Assembly (NCBI RefSeq): GCF_025460835.1
Contig: NZ_JAMXAY010000015.1
Location: 26,895 to 90,894 of the forward strand
DNA length: 64,000 nucleotides
Direction: 5' to 3'
Origin: Parapedobacter soli
GTDB lineage: Bacteria > Bacteroidota > Bacteroidia > Sphingobacteriales > Sphingobacteriaceae
The notes under the pieces are model-generated. The model saw nothing but the letters and a program-made list of their open reading frames with translations. It was not told where the DNA came from and ran no database searches. Of the stretch, positions 35,548 to 44,348 are shown piece by piece. Position 1 is the stretch's first letter. The number at the start of each line of letters is the position of its first letter. The translations under genes were made by a program, and so were the position numbers.

Positions 35548-37071
35548 ATGATAGAAATAACGAACCCGATAGCGTTGACCGATTTTCACGCGGTATTGTT
35601 TGAGGATCGAAAAATCGATCTGCCTAGCGACACGTCGGACAGGATACACCAAAGCCACGATTTCCTACGCGATTTCGCCAAAGACAAGATTATTTACGGG
35701 GTTAACACTGGCTTCGGGCCCATGGCGCAATACCGCATTGCCGATGCCGACCAGACGCAGCTGCAATACAACCTGATACGGAGCCATGCGGCCGGCATGG
35801 GCGAGATCATGGATCCGCTTTATGCGAAATCCATCCTCCTGGCCCGGCTGCACACCCTATCGTTGGGCTTTTCCGGTGTACATCCCAGCATAATTACACT
35901 CATGCAGGAAATGCTGAACCGGAATATCCTGCCGGTGATTTTCCAGCACGGCGGCGTGGGTGCCAGTGGCGACCTCGTCCAGCTTGCCCATTTGGCGTTA
36001 AACATGATCGGCGAGGGGAATGTCATTTACCGCGGGAAGCAGGTGCCGGCAGCCCAGGCCTTTGCCAACGAACGTTTGCGCCCCATGCAGGTGCACATCC
36101 GCGAGGGCCTTGCGCTCCTCAATGGTACATCGGCAATGACCGGTATCGGCATCGTCAACGTTATCTACGGCAAACGGCTACTGGACTGGTCGATAGCCTG
36201 CTCGGCGATGATGAATGAGCTGGTGAGCGCATACGACGACCACCTCTCCGAAACGCTCAATGCGGCAAAAAGACACGATGGCCAGCGGCAGGTGGCCGCA
36301 CGGATGCGTGAAATCATTGTCGACAGCAAGCTCATCCGGAAACGCCCCGACCACCTATATAACCGCAAGGTGGAAGAAACGATATTCAAAGATAAACTGC
36401 AGGAATACTATTCCATCCGCTGCGTGCCGCAGATCCTAGGGCCCATCTGGGATGCGATACAGCATAGCACCATCACGCTGATTGAAGAGGTTAACTCGGC
36501 CAACGACAACCCTATTATCGATGTGGCATCGGCAAGTGTGTACCATGGCGGCAACTTCCACGGCGATTACGTGGCTTTTGAGATGGATACCCTACGCATC
36601 GCCATCACCAAACTGACCATGCTGATGGAGCGGCAATTGAATTACCTACTCAATTCCTCGCTGAACGGGATTCTTCCTTCGTTTGTGAACCTCGGCAAAC
36701 TGGGGCTCAATTTCGGCATGCAGGGCGCCCAGTTCACGGCCACCTCAACAACGGCCGAGAACCAGACGCTGGCTACCCCCATGTATACCCATAGCATTCC
36801 CAACAACAAAGACAATCAGGATATTGTGAGCATGGGCACCAACTCGGCATGGCTCACCAAACGGGTCATCGATAATGCTTACGAAGTGCTGGCCATCCAG
36901 CTGCTTACACTTGTGCAGGCGGTAGACTCGCTAGGCTGTGAGGAACGGCTTTCGTCGAGAAGTAGAAAGATTTATGCCGACATCCGGGCAATTGTGCCTA
37001 TCTTTAAAGAGGATAGGGTGCTGTCGCCCGATCTGGCAGCGATAAAGAATCATGTAAAAGCAAACGACTGA
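35548..37071 (+). CDS. Aromatic amino acid ammonia-lyase (HAL/TAL/PAL family), probable tyrosine ammonia-lyase
   Basis: This 507-residue enzyme self-forms the MIO cofactor from Ala139-Ser140-Gly141 (GGVGASGDLVQLAHLA) and removes ammonia from an aromatic amino acid. YGVNTGFGPMAQ is the conserved N-terminal loop. The substrate-selectivity pair is Ser79-His80 (NLIRSHAAG), which classical rules assign to histidine lyases. However, tyrosine lyases of flexirubin loci (for example from Flavobacterium johnsoniae) are known to break those rules, and no hut genes are near. I therefore infer 4-coumarate (or cinnamate) supply for the aryl polyene. It is the first gene of the large rightward operon. Confidence 0.83.
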   Translation: MIEITNPIALTDFHAVLFEDRKIDLPSDTSDRIHQSHDFLRDFAKDKIIYGVNTGFGPMAQYRIADADQTQLQYNLIRSHAAGMGEIMDPLYAKSILLARLHTLSLGFSGVHPSIITLMQEMLNRNILPVIFQHGGVGASGDLVQLAHLALNMIGEGNVIYRGKQVPAAQAFANERLRPMQVHIREGLALLNGTSAMTGIGIVNVIYGKRLLDWSIACSAMMNELVSAYDDHLSETLNAAKRHDGQRQVAARMREIIVDSKLIRKRPDHLYNRKVEETIFKDKLQEYYSIRCVPQILGPIWDAIQHSTITLIEEVNSANDNPIIDVASASVYHGGNFHGDYVAFEMDTLRIAITKLTMLMERQLNYLLNSSLNGILPSFVNLGKLGLNFGMQGAQFTATSTTAENQTLATPMYTHSIPNNKDNQDIVSMGTNSAWLTKRVIDNAYEVLAIQLLTLVQAVDSLGCEERLSSRSRKIYADIRAIVPIFKEDRVLSPDLAAIKNHVKAND

Positions 37072-37091
37072 CTTACTAAAATCGTTAAATA

Positions 37092-38225
37092 ATGAAAATT
37101 TTCTTTACTTGTTTGTTGGGACTGACAGTCTCACTGACTCACGCGCAAAAATTGGCGTTGGTAAAAAAAGGCAAAAGCATCGGCTACATCAATGAACAGG
37201 GTACAATGGTTATTCCGCCCACCTATAAAAGTGCCGGATCTTTCTCCGGGGGCCTTGCTGCGGTAAATATAGACGGTAAGTGGGGGTATATCGATGCCAG
37301 CGGAAAGGTGGTGATCGAACCGCAATTCGATAGAGCCAAAAGTTTCCATAGCGGTGTTGCGATAGTCTCGGTAGACAAGGAGTGGCAATACATCGACGAT
37401 AATGGCAATGTACTCGATATGCCCCTCTCAGACAAACTGTACGATTTCGACAGCAACGGACTGGCATTTGTCCGCCAGGACGGTCTGGTAGGCATTATGA
37501 ATACGAAAGGAGACCTTATCCTTAAACCCACGTATGAAGAAATCAAGCCGTTTGAACATGGCTTTGCGAAAGTAAAGCAGGGCGATAAGTGGGGAATCAT
37601 CTCCACGGCGGGCACGGTGGTGGTAATACCCGAATATAACGAAATTGATATTTCAGGCAACGGTATTGCTGTGGCCAAAAAAAATGACATGTATGGCCTC
37701 ATCGCACCCGATGGCGTGTTCCGGCCGATAGAAGGAGCGACCAAAATATGGCCTTTCTTAGAAGGGGAGACACTCACCTACGCCCGTAAAGATGGCAAAA
37801 TGGGTTTTATCAACACCCAAGGCGAGTGGGTAATCGCGCCACAGTTTGATAAGGCGCGGGCATTCCGCCGGGGGCTGGCGCCGGTACACCTTGACAAGAA
37901 GTGGGGTTACATAAACGCCCAGGGCGAATGGGTAATCCAACCCCAATATCCTGATGCTGAGATCTTCAGTCTCGATGGCTTGGCACCGGTAAAAGTGGGG
38001 AAAGAATGGGGATTTGTCAATACCTCCGGCGAGCTGGTCATCCCCGCGCAATATGGTATTTCCGTGGCTTTTATTGGTTTCTTGACCGGTGGCGACGAGA
38101 AGGGCTTTATAGATGGTGTGGCCCGTGTGAGCCACAAGAAAAAATGGGGGTTTATCGATACAAACGGCGATGTGGTCGGGGGCGAGTGGTTTGAGAATGC
38201 CGAACCATTTGAAAGCGTAAACTGA
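37092..38225 (+). CDS. Secreted WG-repeat protein inside the pigment operon
   Basis: This 377-residue protein has a signal peptide (MKIFFTCLLGLTVSLTHA). About eight WG repeats follow with the pattern KWGYID-x-GKVVIEPQFD-x-A-x-x-F, recurring every 40-50 residues through the whole protein. WG-repeat proteins are predicted to fold as beta-rich, propeller-like binding proteins; none has a clear enzymatic role. It begins 20 nt after the lyase gene, and its TGA overlaps the fabG-like ATG by one base. It is therefore translated as part of the pigment operon, although no enzyme step calls for it. A periplasmic scaffold or pigment-binding role is speculative. Confidence 0.85.
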   Translation: MKIFFTCLLGLTVSLTHAQKLALVKKGKSIGYINEQGTMVIPPTYKSAGSFSGGLAAVNIDGKWGYIDASGKVVIEPQFDRAKSFHSGVAIVSVDKEWQYIDDNGNVLDMPLSDKLYDFDSNGLAFVRQDGLVGIMNTKGDLILKPTYEEIKPFEHGFAKVKQGDKWGIISTAGTVVVIPEYNEIDISGNGIAVAKKNDMYGLIAPDGVFRPIEGATKIWPFLEGETLTYARKDGKMGFINTQGEWVIAPQFDKARAFRRGLAPVHLDKKWGYINAQGEWVIQPQYPDAEIFSLDGLAPVKVGKEWGFVNTSGELVIPAQYGISVAFIGFLTGGDEKGFIDGVARVSHKKKWGFIDTNGDVVGGEWFENAEPFESVN

Positions 38226-38965
38226 TGGACGGTAAGCGATATGCACTGGTAACCGGAGGGTCGCGCGGCATCGGCCGGGCAATAAGTATTGCATTGGCCC
38301 GGGAATTGGGCTACCCGATCGTTATCAACTACCACTCGAACAGCGAAGCGGCAACGGAAACCCGTAACCTGATTGTGGAAAACGGCGGTGAGGCCGAACT
38401 ACTGCCCTTTGATGTGGGCAACTGCACCGAAGTCCATGCCCAACTGGCCAAGTGGAAAGCCGAGCACCCCAATGACCGCATCGAGGTGATTGTAAACAAT
38501 GCGGGTGTCACCCGCGACGGGCTCTTTATGTGGATGGAAAGTGACGATTGGGATACGGTGCTGCAGACGAGCTTGAACGGTTTTTACAATGTGACCAAGC
38601 CGCTTATCGAAGATTTGTTGCGGCAGCGCTACGGGCGGATCATCAACGTGGCTTCGGTATCGGGCGTAAAGGGCACGCCGGGCCAGACCAATTACTCCGC
38701 TGCGAAAGCGGGCCTCATCGGCGCCACAAAGGCGCTGGCACAGGAAGTGGCTAAGCGCAAGGTAACGGTCAATGTGGTGGCCCCGGGCTTCATCGAAACC
38801 GATATGACCAGCGCTTTGGACACGGACGAATTGAAAAAATTGATCCCGATGAACCGCTTCGGAAAGGCAGAAGAGGTAGCCGAACTGGTGTGTTTTCTTG
38901 CATCAAAAAAAGCTTCGTATATTACAGGCGAAGTCATCAATATTAACGGAGGAATATATTCGTGA
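38225..38965 (+). CDS. 3-oxoacyl-ACP reductase of the aryl polyene pathway (FabG-like)
   Basis: This 246-residue short-chain dehydrogenase has the NADPH-binding GGSRGIGRA motif, NNAGVTRDG, and catalytic Ser-Tyr-Lys in ASVSGVKGTPGQTNYSAAKA. The tail ends ITGEVININGGIY, typical of FabG. It reduces the 3-keto group after each condensation. Its GTGA overlaps the ketosynthase downstream by 4 nt, and it overlaps the WG-repeat gene by 1 nt. Dedicated FabG copies are standard in aryl polyene and flexirubin loci. The housekeeping fabG is assumed to lie elsewhere. Confidence 0.88.
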   Translation: MDGKRYALVTGGSRGIGRAISIALARELGYPIVINYHSNSEAATETRNLIVENGGEAELLPFDVGNCTEVHAQLAKWKAEHPNDRIEVIVNNAGVTRDGLFMWMESDDWDTVLQTSLNGFYNVTKPLIEDLLRQRYGRIINVASVSGVKGTPGQTNYSAAKAGLIGATKALAQEVAKRKVTVNVVAPGFIETDMTSALDTDELKKLIPMNRFGKAEEVAELVCFLASKKASYITGEVININGGIYS

Positions 38966-40182
38966 AAGAACATCGAGTGGTCATCACCGGAATGGGCATC
39001 TACTCTTCGTTGGGGAAGAACCTGGAGGAGGTGCGCGACTCGCTATACCACGGCCGGTCGGGCATTGTGTTCTCGCAAGACCGTAAGGATTTCGGTTACC
39101 GGTCGGCCCTGATGGGTGCTGTAGCACGCCCCGATCTCACTAAAGTACTGTCGCGCCGCCAACGTATCAGTATGGGGGAAGAAAGCGAGTATGCCTATGT
39201 GGCTACGCAGGAAGCACTCCGGAACGCAGGCATCGACGATGGATTCTTCGACGAGCGGGTCATCGGGCTCGTTTATGGTAACGACAGTGTATCACAAGCG
39301 GTGATGGAGTCTATCGATATTGTAAGGCAGAAAAAAGACACCACCTTGGTGGGATCGGGGGCGATTTTCAAATCGATGAACTCATCGGTAACGATGAACC
39401 TGTCTACCATCTTCCGCATACGCGGCATCAACATGACCATCAGTGCTGCCTGTGCCAGCGGCTCACACGCCATCGGCCTCGCGTACCTATTCATCAAACA
39501 GGGGCTCCAGGATTGCATCATCTGTGGCGGAGCGCAGGAAACCAACAAATATGCCATGGCGAGCTTCGACGGACTGGGTGTTTTTTCCGACCGTGAAGAC
39601 GAGCCCACAAAAGCGTCGCGCCCGTTCGACAAGGACCGTAATGGCCTGGTACCGGGCGGTGGGGCGGCCACGATTATTCTGGAAGACTATGACACTGCGG
39701 TAAAACGGGGGGCACCCATTTTGGCCGAGGTGCTCAGCTACGGCTTTTCGTCAAACGGCGACCACATCTCAACCCCCAATGTAGAGGGCCCCACCGAAGC
39801 CATGAAAATGGCCTTGCGGCAAGCGGGCCTCTCACCAGCCGACATCGAATATATCAATGCACACGCCACCTCCACCCCCATGGGCGATGCCAACGAGGCC
39901 CGTGCCCTTACGCAGCTGTTCGGCTCGGGCCCTATGGTGAGTTCGACCAAATCGATGACCGGCCACGAATGCTGGATGGCGGGTACCAGCGAGGTTATTT
40001 ATTCGCTCATCATGGCACAACATGGATTCATCGCCCCAAACATCAACCTGGAAGAAGTAGACGAAACCGCCGCCACCCTGAGTTTGGCAAAAAATACCAT
40101 AAACCAAAATTTTAATGTATTTTTGTCGAATTCTTTTGGATTCGGCGGAACGAACTCCGCATTAATTGTAAAAAAACTGTAA
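38962..40182 (+). CDS. Beta-ketoacyl-ACP synthase (KAS I/II type)
   Basis: This 406-residue ketosynthase has a complete Cys-His-His set: Cys in SAACASGSHAIG, His in NAHATSTPMGD and His in SMTGHECWMAG. It starts with GTG at 38962, overlapping the FabG stop, preceded by ACGGAGGA. It catalyses decarboxylative condensation of malonyl-ACP with the growing aryl or fatty acyl chain. An ACP gene follows 13 nt later. At the third motif the usual GHTLGAAG is changed to GHECWMAG, which may alter partner or chain-length choice. It is one of three catalytically complete KAS II-like genes in the locus. Confidence 0.88.
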   Translation: MKEHRVVITGMGIYSSLGKNLEEVRDSLYHGRSGIVFSQDRKDFGYRSALMGAVARPDLTKVLSRRQRISMGEESEYAYVATQEALRNAGIDDGFFDERVIGLVYGNDSVSQAVMESIDIVRQKKDTTLVGSGAIFKSMNSSVTMNLSTIFRIRGINMTISAACASGSHAIGLAYLFIKQGLQDCIICGGAQETNKYAMASFDGLGVFSDREDEPTKASRPFDKDRNGLVPGGGAATIILEDYDTAVKRGAPILAEVLSYGFSSNGDHISTPNVEGPTEAMKMALRQAGLSPADIEYINAHATSTPMGDANEARALTQLFGSGPMVSSTKSMTGHECWMAGTSEVIYSLIMAQHGFIAPNINLEEVDETAATLSLAKNTINQNFNVFLSNSFGFGGTNSALIVKKL

Positions 40183-40195
40183 CAGCGCAGCATCC

Positions 40196-40447
40196 ATGAG
40201 TAGGGAAGAGATTATAGATATTACCAATCGGTTTTTGGTCGAGGAGTTCGAGGTGGAGTCTGATGTCATCCGCCCAAATGCGGACTTAAAAGAATCGTTG
40301 GACTTGGACAGCCTTGATTACGTGGACTTGGTTGTCCTCATCGAGTCTAACTTCGGCATTAAGCTGGAAAGTAAAGATTTTACTAATGTAAAAACATTCG
40401 ATAACCTATACGACTTAATCGGCAGCAAGATACATGCGATTGCCTAA
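40196..40447 (+). CDS. Acyl carrier protein (first pigment ACP)
   Basis: This 83-residue acidic four-helix protein carries the phosphopantetheine Ser in LDLDSLDYVDLV. It lies 13 nt after a ketosynthase and 9 nt before an acyltransferase. It presumably carries the intermediates of one branch (aryl polyene or the resorcinol precursors). A second ACP (52521) accompanies another set of ketosynthases, so the two branches may each have their own carrier. Confidence 0.92.
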   Translation: MSREEIIDITNRFLVEEFEVESDVIRPNADLKESLDLDSLDYVDLVVLIESNFGIKLESKDFTNVKTFDNLYDLIGSKIHAIA

Positions 40448-40456
40448 TCACATCCA

Positions 40457-41359
40457 ATGGCTGAATGGGAAGGAAAATCGAGGGGTACCGTTTCTGGATA
40501 CAAAATATTTATTTTCCTCATTAAGCATGCGGGTATACCGGTAGCCTATTTCCTGCTTATTTTCGTTTCGTTGTATTATTTCGTCAGCTCGCCGCACCAG
40601 ACAACCGCTATATACCAGTATTTCAGGCACCGCCGCAAACAAGGCTTCCTCCGCAGTATCATCAATACCTATCGTAACTACTTCGTTTTCGGGCAGACCA
40701 TCATCGACAAAATTGCGATTACCGCCGGCCTGGAACATAAATACACGTATGAGTTTGATGGGATAGATCACATCCGCCAGTTGGCCAAGGATAACAGCGC
40801 GGGGATACTTATCAGTGCCCATGTGGGCAATTTTGAAGTATCACAGTATTTCATGGGCGAATTCGACAAACAGATCCACTTGGTTACCACCGATGAAGAG
40901 CGACGGGCCATCAAGTCGTACCTCGCCAATATCATGGCCAAGCCCAAGACTGGATTCATTGTAGTTGGCGACGATCTCTCACACGTGTTCGAGATCAACC
41001 GGGTAATCGATGAAAAAGGAATGATCTGTTTCACGGGCGATCGCTTTGTGGAAGGTAGCAAAACGATGACCGCCAGCTTCCTTGGCAAGGAAGCCCATTT
41101 CCCGGCCGGTCCATTCCTCATCAGCTCGCGGCTAAGTACGCCGGTGCTTTTCGTTTATGTGATGCGTGAGCGCGGCAGGCATTATCACCTATATGCGCGC
41201 ACTGCTACATTCACCCATCGCGATGCACAATCATTGCTGCAGGCGTATGTGCAAAGTATCGAACATATATTATCGAAATACCCGCTACAGTGGTTTAACT
41301 ATTATAATTTTTGGAAGCTAAGCCCAGTTGAGTATGGTGAGCGGGAGCCCAAAGCCTAG
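40457..41359 (+). CDS. LpxL/HtrB-like lysophospholipid acyltransferase
   Basis: This 300-residue protein has one N-terminal membrane helix (about 18-38) and an LpxL-type acyltransferase domain with the HX4E motif HVGNFE (near residue 122). TGDRFVEGSKTM corresponds to the conserved Gly/Arg block. Family enzymes move acyl chains from ACP to lipid hydroxyls at the inner membrane. Here the gene is inside the pigment operon, 9 nt after the ACP and 12 nt before darA. An aryl-polyene acyl transfer is therefore likely, either to the resorcinol or to a lipid. The acceptor is not known from sequence. Confidence 0.85.
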   Translation: MAEWEGKSRGTVSGYKIFIFLIKHAGIPVAYFLLIFVSLYYFVSSPHQTTAIYQYFRHRRKQGFLRSIINTYRNYFVFGQTIIDKIAITAGLEHKYTYEFDGIDHIRQLAKDNSAGILISAHVGNFEVSQYFMGEFDKQIHLVTTDEERRAIKSYLANIMAKPKTGFIVVGDDLSHVFEINRVIDEKGMICFTGDRFVEGSKTMTASFLGKEAHFPAGPFLISSRLSTPVLFVYVMRERGRHYHLYARTATFTHRDAQSLLQAYVQSIEHILSKYPLQWFNYYNFWKLSPVEYGEREPKA

Positions 41360-41371
41360 AAGTTCACAACA

Positions 41372-42307
41372 ATGAAGCAAAAGGTCTTAATTATTTACTA
41401 TACCCAAACGGGGCAACAGCGGGAAATCCTGGATAGGCTGCTGTCGCCACTTGCGGCAGACGCGGCAGTGGAACTGACGTTCCACCAGATCAAGCCCGTT
41501 GTCGACTACCCGTTCCCGTGGGACGGGCATAGCTTCTTCGATGCGTTCCCCGAGTCGTTCCTGCAGTTACCGTGCGAGATAGAACCAATTGACAACGAAA
41601 TACTACAGCAAGATTATGACCTTATCATACTGGGTTACCAAGTATGGTACCTTTCTCCGTCCATTCCGTTCAACTCGTTCCTGAAAAGCGAGGCTGCTCG
41701 TCGATTACTGCATGGCAAGCCGGTAATCACCGTAATCAACTGCCGCAACATGTGGGTAATGGCACAGGAGAAAGTAAAACGGCTCTTGTACAGTATCGGC
41801 GCAAACCACGTGGGGAATATCGCACGGGTAGACCGCCACCTCAACCATGTGAGTGTGATTACCATCGTACATTGGATGATGAACGGGCGCAAGGACGCGT
41901 ATCTCGGCATATTCCCAAAGCCCGGCGTTTCGGACAAAGACATCGCCGAATCTGATAGATTCGGGGTTCCCATATTGGCGCATCTAAAGCGGGGCGACTA
42001 CAGCACGCTGCAAGATGAGCTGCTTGAGCAGGGTGCCGTGATGATCCGGCCGGTGCTCGTATTTACCGATAAACGGGCGAATACGTTGTTTGCTAAGTGG
42101 GCTAAGCTCATCCGTAGCAAGGGATTACCCGGAGCAGATGCACGTAAGCCATGGCTCAAGGCATTCAATTACTACCTGTTGTTTGCCATATGGGTACTCG
42201 CCCCGATTGTCAGTTTATTATTTTTAATACTACATTTGCCGTTTCTTTCCTTCATTAGGAAAGAAACAAGGTACTACAAGTCTGTTTATTTTAAAATACC
42301 CCGGTAA
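41372..42307 (+). CDS. darA: Dialkylresorcinol condensing enzyme DarA
   Basis: This 311-residue protein has a flavodoxin-like N-terminal part (KVLIIYYTQTGQQREIL, then LIILGYQVWYLSPSIP). A long central part follows, then a hydrophobic C-terminal segment (about 268-295). It matches the dialkylresorcinol condensing enzyme of flexirubin loci. That enzyme joins and cyclises two beta-keto intermediates to a cyclohexanedione, later aromatised to the resorcinol. The stop overlaps the darB start by one base (TAATG), as expected for the darA-darB pair. The symbol is given because of the pairing and overall likeness. Confidence 0.85.
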   Translation: MKQKVLIIYYTQTGQQREILDRLLSPLAADAAVELTFHQIKPVVDYPFPWDGHSFFDAFPESFLQLPCEIEPIDNEILQQDYDLIILGYQVWYLSPSIPFNSFLKSEAARRLLHGKPVITVINCRNMWVMAQEKVKRLLYSIGANHVGNIARVDRHLNHVSVITIVHWMMNGRKDAYLGIFPKPGVSDKDIAESDRFGVPILAHLKRGDYSTLQDELLEQGAVMIRPVLVFTDKRANTLFAKWAKLIRSKGLPGADARKPWLKAFNYYLLFAIWVLAPIVSLLFLILHLPFLSFIRKETRYYKSVYFKIPR

Positions 42308-43443
42308 TGCCGCCCGTATATATCAACGCGATCGCAACATTTCTACCCAACGCCCCGGTTTCGAACGAACAAATGGAATCGGTATTGGGTGTAATCAATG
42401 GCGCGCCATCCAGGGCCCGTGCCATTGTGCTACGCAACAACCGGATTACTTCGCGGTACTATGCTATCGGTGCCGATGGACAACCCACACACAACAACGC
42501 CGAGCTTACTATTGAAGCGGTAAACCGATTGATAGAGCAGGCGGGAGTTTCCAAATCGGCAATCGATGTGTTATCATGTGGCACCTCCACCCCCGACCAG
42601 TTGCTGCCTTCGCATGCCAGTATGGTGCACGGGCTATGGAAAAACAAACCGATGGAGCTCAACTCAGCCTCCGGCATCTGCACATCAGGCATGAATGCGC
42701 TCAAATACGCATACATGGCTATTGCCACGGGTAGCGCCAAGCGTGCCGTATCCACCGGCTCCGAACGGGTGTCGTCGTGGCTCCGGGCAGACAAATTCAA
42801 TAATGAATCCAAGCGGCTGGTGGCGCTGGAGCAAAACCCGATCATCGCATTCGAAAAAGATTTCCTCCGGTGGATGCTCTCGGATGGGGCTGCCGCGATA
42901 CTACTCAGTAACCAACCGAACGAGCACCGCACATCGCTCGCCATCCACTGGGTGGAAGGAATCTCTTACGCCCATGAATTAGAAACCTGCATGTATGCAG
43001 GAGCCACCAAGGTAGATGGTAAGCTGCTACCCTGGAGCGACGCATCGCCGGAAAAATGGCTTGGGCAGTCGATGTTTGCCATCAAACAAGACATCAAGCT
43101 ACTAGAATCGTACATCATCCCGAAAGGAGTACAAAGCATCCAAGAGGTGCTGCGTAAGCACCAATTGGCGGCCGATGAGATCGACCATTTCCTGCCCCAT
43201 ATTTCGTCCTACTTCTTCAAAGATAGGCTCGTTGAAGCATTTTCAGTGGCCGGCATTGATATTCCCGAAGCGAAGTGGTTTATCAACCTGGATAAAATCG
43301 GGAACGTCGGCTCGGCTTCCAGCTATATCCAGTTGGAAGAGCTGTTTAACACGAAACCCCTCAAAAAGGGTGAAAAAATACTACTATCGGTCCCAGAAAG
43401 CGGGAGATTTTCTTATGTTTACGCGTTGTTAGAAGTAACCTAA
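42307..43443 (+). CDS. darB: Dialkylresorcinol ketosynthase DarB (KAS III-like)
   Basis: This 378-residue thiolase-fold protein has a KAS III-type catalytic set: Cys in GICTSGMNALKYAY, His in DHFLPHISSYF and Asn in KIGNVGSASSY. DarB builds the second beta-keto thioester used by DarA. It overlaps darA by one base and precedes the first hotdog gene by 4 nt. KAS III proteins also start fatty acid synthesis, but the adjacency to darA makes DarB the better name. Confidence 0.86.
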   Translation: MPPVYINAIATFLPNAPVSNEQMESVLGVINGAPSRARAIVLRNNRITSRYYAIGADGQPTHNNAELTIEAVNRLIEQAGVSKSAIDVLSCGTSTPDQLLPSHASMVHGLWKNKPMELNSASGICTSGMNALKYAYMAIATGSAKRAVSTGSERVSSWLRADKFNNESKRLVALEQNPIIAFEKDFLRWMLSDGAAAILLSNQPNEHRTSLAIHWVEGISYAHELETCMYAGATKVDGKLLPWSDASPEKWLGQSMFAIKQDIKLLESYIIPKGVQSIQEVLRKHQLAADEIDHFLPHISSYFFKDRLVEAFSVAGIDIPEAKWFINLDKIGNVGSASSYIQLEELFNTKPLKKGEKILLSVPESGRFSYVYALLEVT

Positions 43444-43447
43444 TGTT

Positions 43448-43885
43448 ATGGCACTCATTTCGTCGCAAGAGCAAATATGTAACCTGATTCCGCAGCGCCC
43501 ACCCTTTGTGTTGGTAGATAAGTTGGTCGAGTACGAATCCCACCGTATCGTTTCTTCTTTCGATATCCCACAACAGCATGTGTTGGTAAGCAGTAAGGGG
43601 ACACTTACCGAGGCGGGTGTCATTGAGCATTTTGCGCAGACCATTGCCCTGCATCAGGGATACGATTATTTCACGCGTGACCTGTCACCACCGGTAGGAT
43701 ACATCGGTTCTATCAAAAATTTCGAAGTTTACCACCTACCCCATACTGGCCAAAAAATATCCACTACCATCCATATCTTGCAGCAGCTGTTTGGTGTCAC
43801 CGCCGTACTGGGCGAAGTGAGGTGCGAAGGCAGGCTGATTGCCACCGGTGAAATGCGGACGGTTATAGCCAAGGAAGGTGAATAA
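43448..43885 (+). CDS. Hotdog-fold dehydratase-like protein, first of a tandem pair
   Basis: This 145-residue single hotdog domain is of ApeP/FabZ-like type: LIPQRPPFVLVDKLVEYE, then GVIEHFAQTIALHQGY. The catalytic His and central helix differ from FabZ (EHFAQ instead of GHFPG), so it may act as a dehydratase subunit with its tandem neighbour. It lies 4 nt after darB. The paralogue at 43890 starts in the same way (LIPHRPPMVLVDRVV), so the two probably arose by duplication and may form a heteromer. Confidence 0.78.
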   Translation: MALISSQEQICNLIPQRPPFVLVDKLVEYESHRIVSSFDIPQQHVLVSSKGTLTEAGVIEHFAQTIALHQGYDYFTRDLSPPVGYIGSIKNFEVYHLPHTGQKISTTIHILQQLFGVTAVLGEVRCEGRLIATGEMRTVIAKEGE

Positions 43886-43889
43886 CGCC

Positions 43890-44342
43890 ATGACCTTCCC
43901 CCCTATCGAAGAGCTTATCCCCCATCGGCCGCCGATGGTATTGGTAGACCGCGTGGTACAGGTAAATGGCCTGGAAACCGAAACGGCATTTTTGGTTACA
44001 CCCGACTGCCTGTTCGTTGCCCACGGCAAGTTATCGGAAATGGGCATGCTTGAAAACCTAGCCCAGACCAGCTTCGTCTTCCTCAATTATTTTTTCATCG
44101 AGCCGGATGAAGTGCTTTGGGATAAGAAGAAGGATAACCTCGGTGTGATCAGCACCATCCTGGACCTCCATGTGGCAAAGCTAGCGGATGTGGGGCAGGA
44201 ACTGCATACCCATACGCTTACCGAACTTGTTTTTACCTCGGATTTTTTGAAGATTTGCAATATCCAGGGAACGATATCAGTGGATGGAGAGGTTGCCCTG
44301 CAGGCGACGATGAAAATGTTGCTACAGACCAAGGACGAATGA
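43890..44342 (+). CDS. Hotdog-fold dehydratase-like protein, second of a tandem pair
   Basis: The protein is 150 residues from the ATG at 43890. A GTG at 43878 adds four residues and overlaps the previous stop. GGAAGG at 43873-43878 is well placed as a ribosome-binding site for 43890. It has the PHRPPMVLVDRVVQVNG start and GMLENLAQTSFVFLNYF helix of ApeP-like hotdog proteins, and resembles its neighbour. It presumably works with it in dehydration of 3-hydroxyacyl-ACP during polyene extension. The next gene follows within 6 nt. Confidence 0.76.
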   Translation: MTFPPIEELIPHRPPMVLVDRVVQVNGLETETAFLVTPDCLFVAHGKLSEMGMLENLAQTSFVFLNYFFIEPDEVLWDKKKDNLGVISTILDLHVAKLADVGQELHTHTLTELVFTSDFLKICNIQGTISVDGEVALQATMKMLLQTKDE

Positions 44343-44348
44343 GTGATA

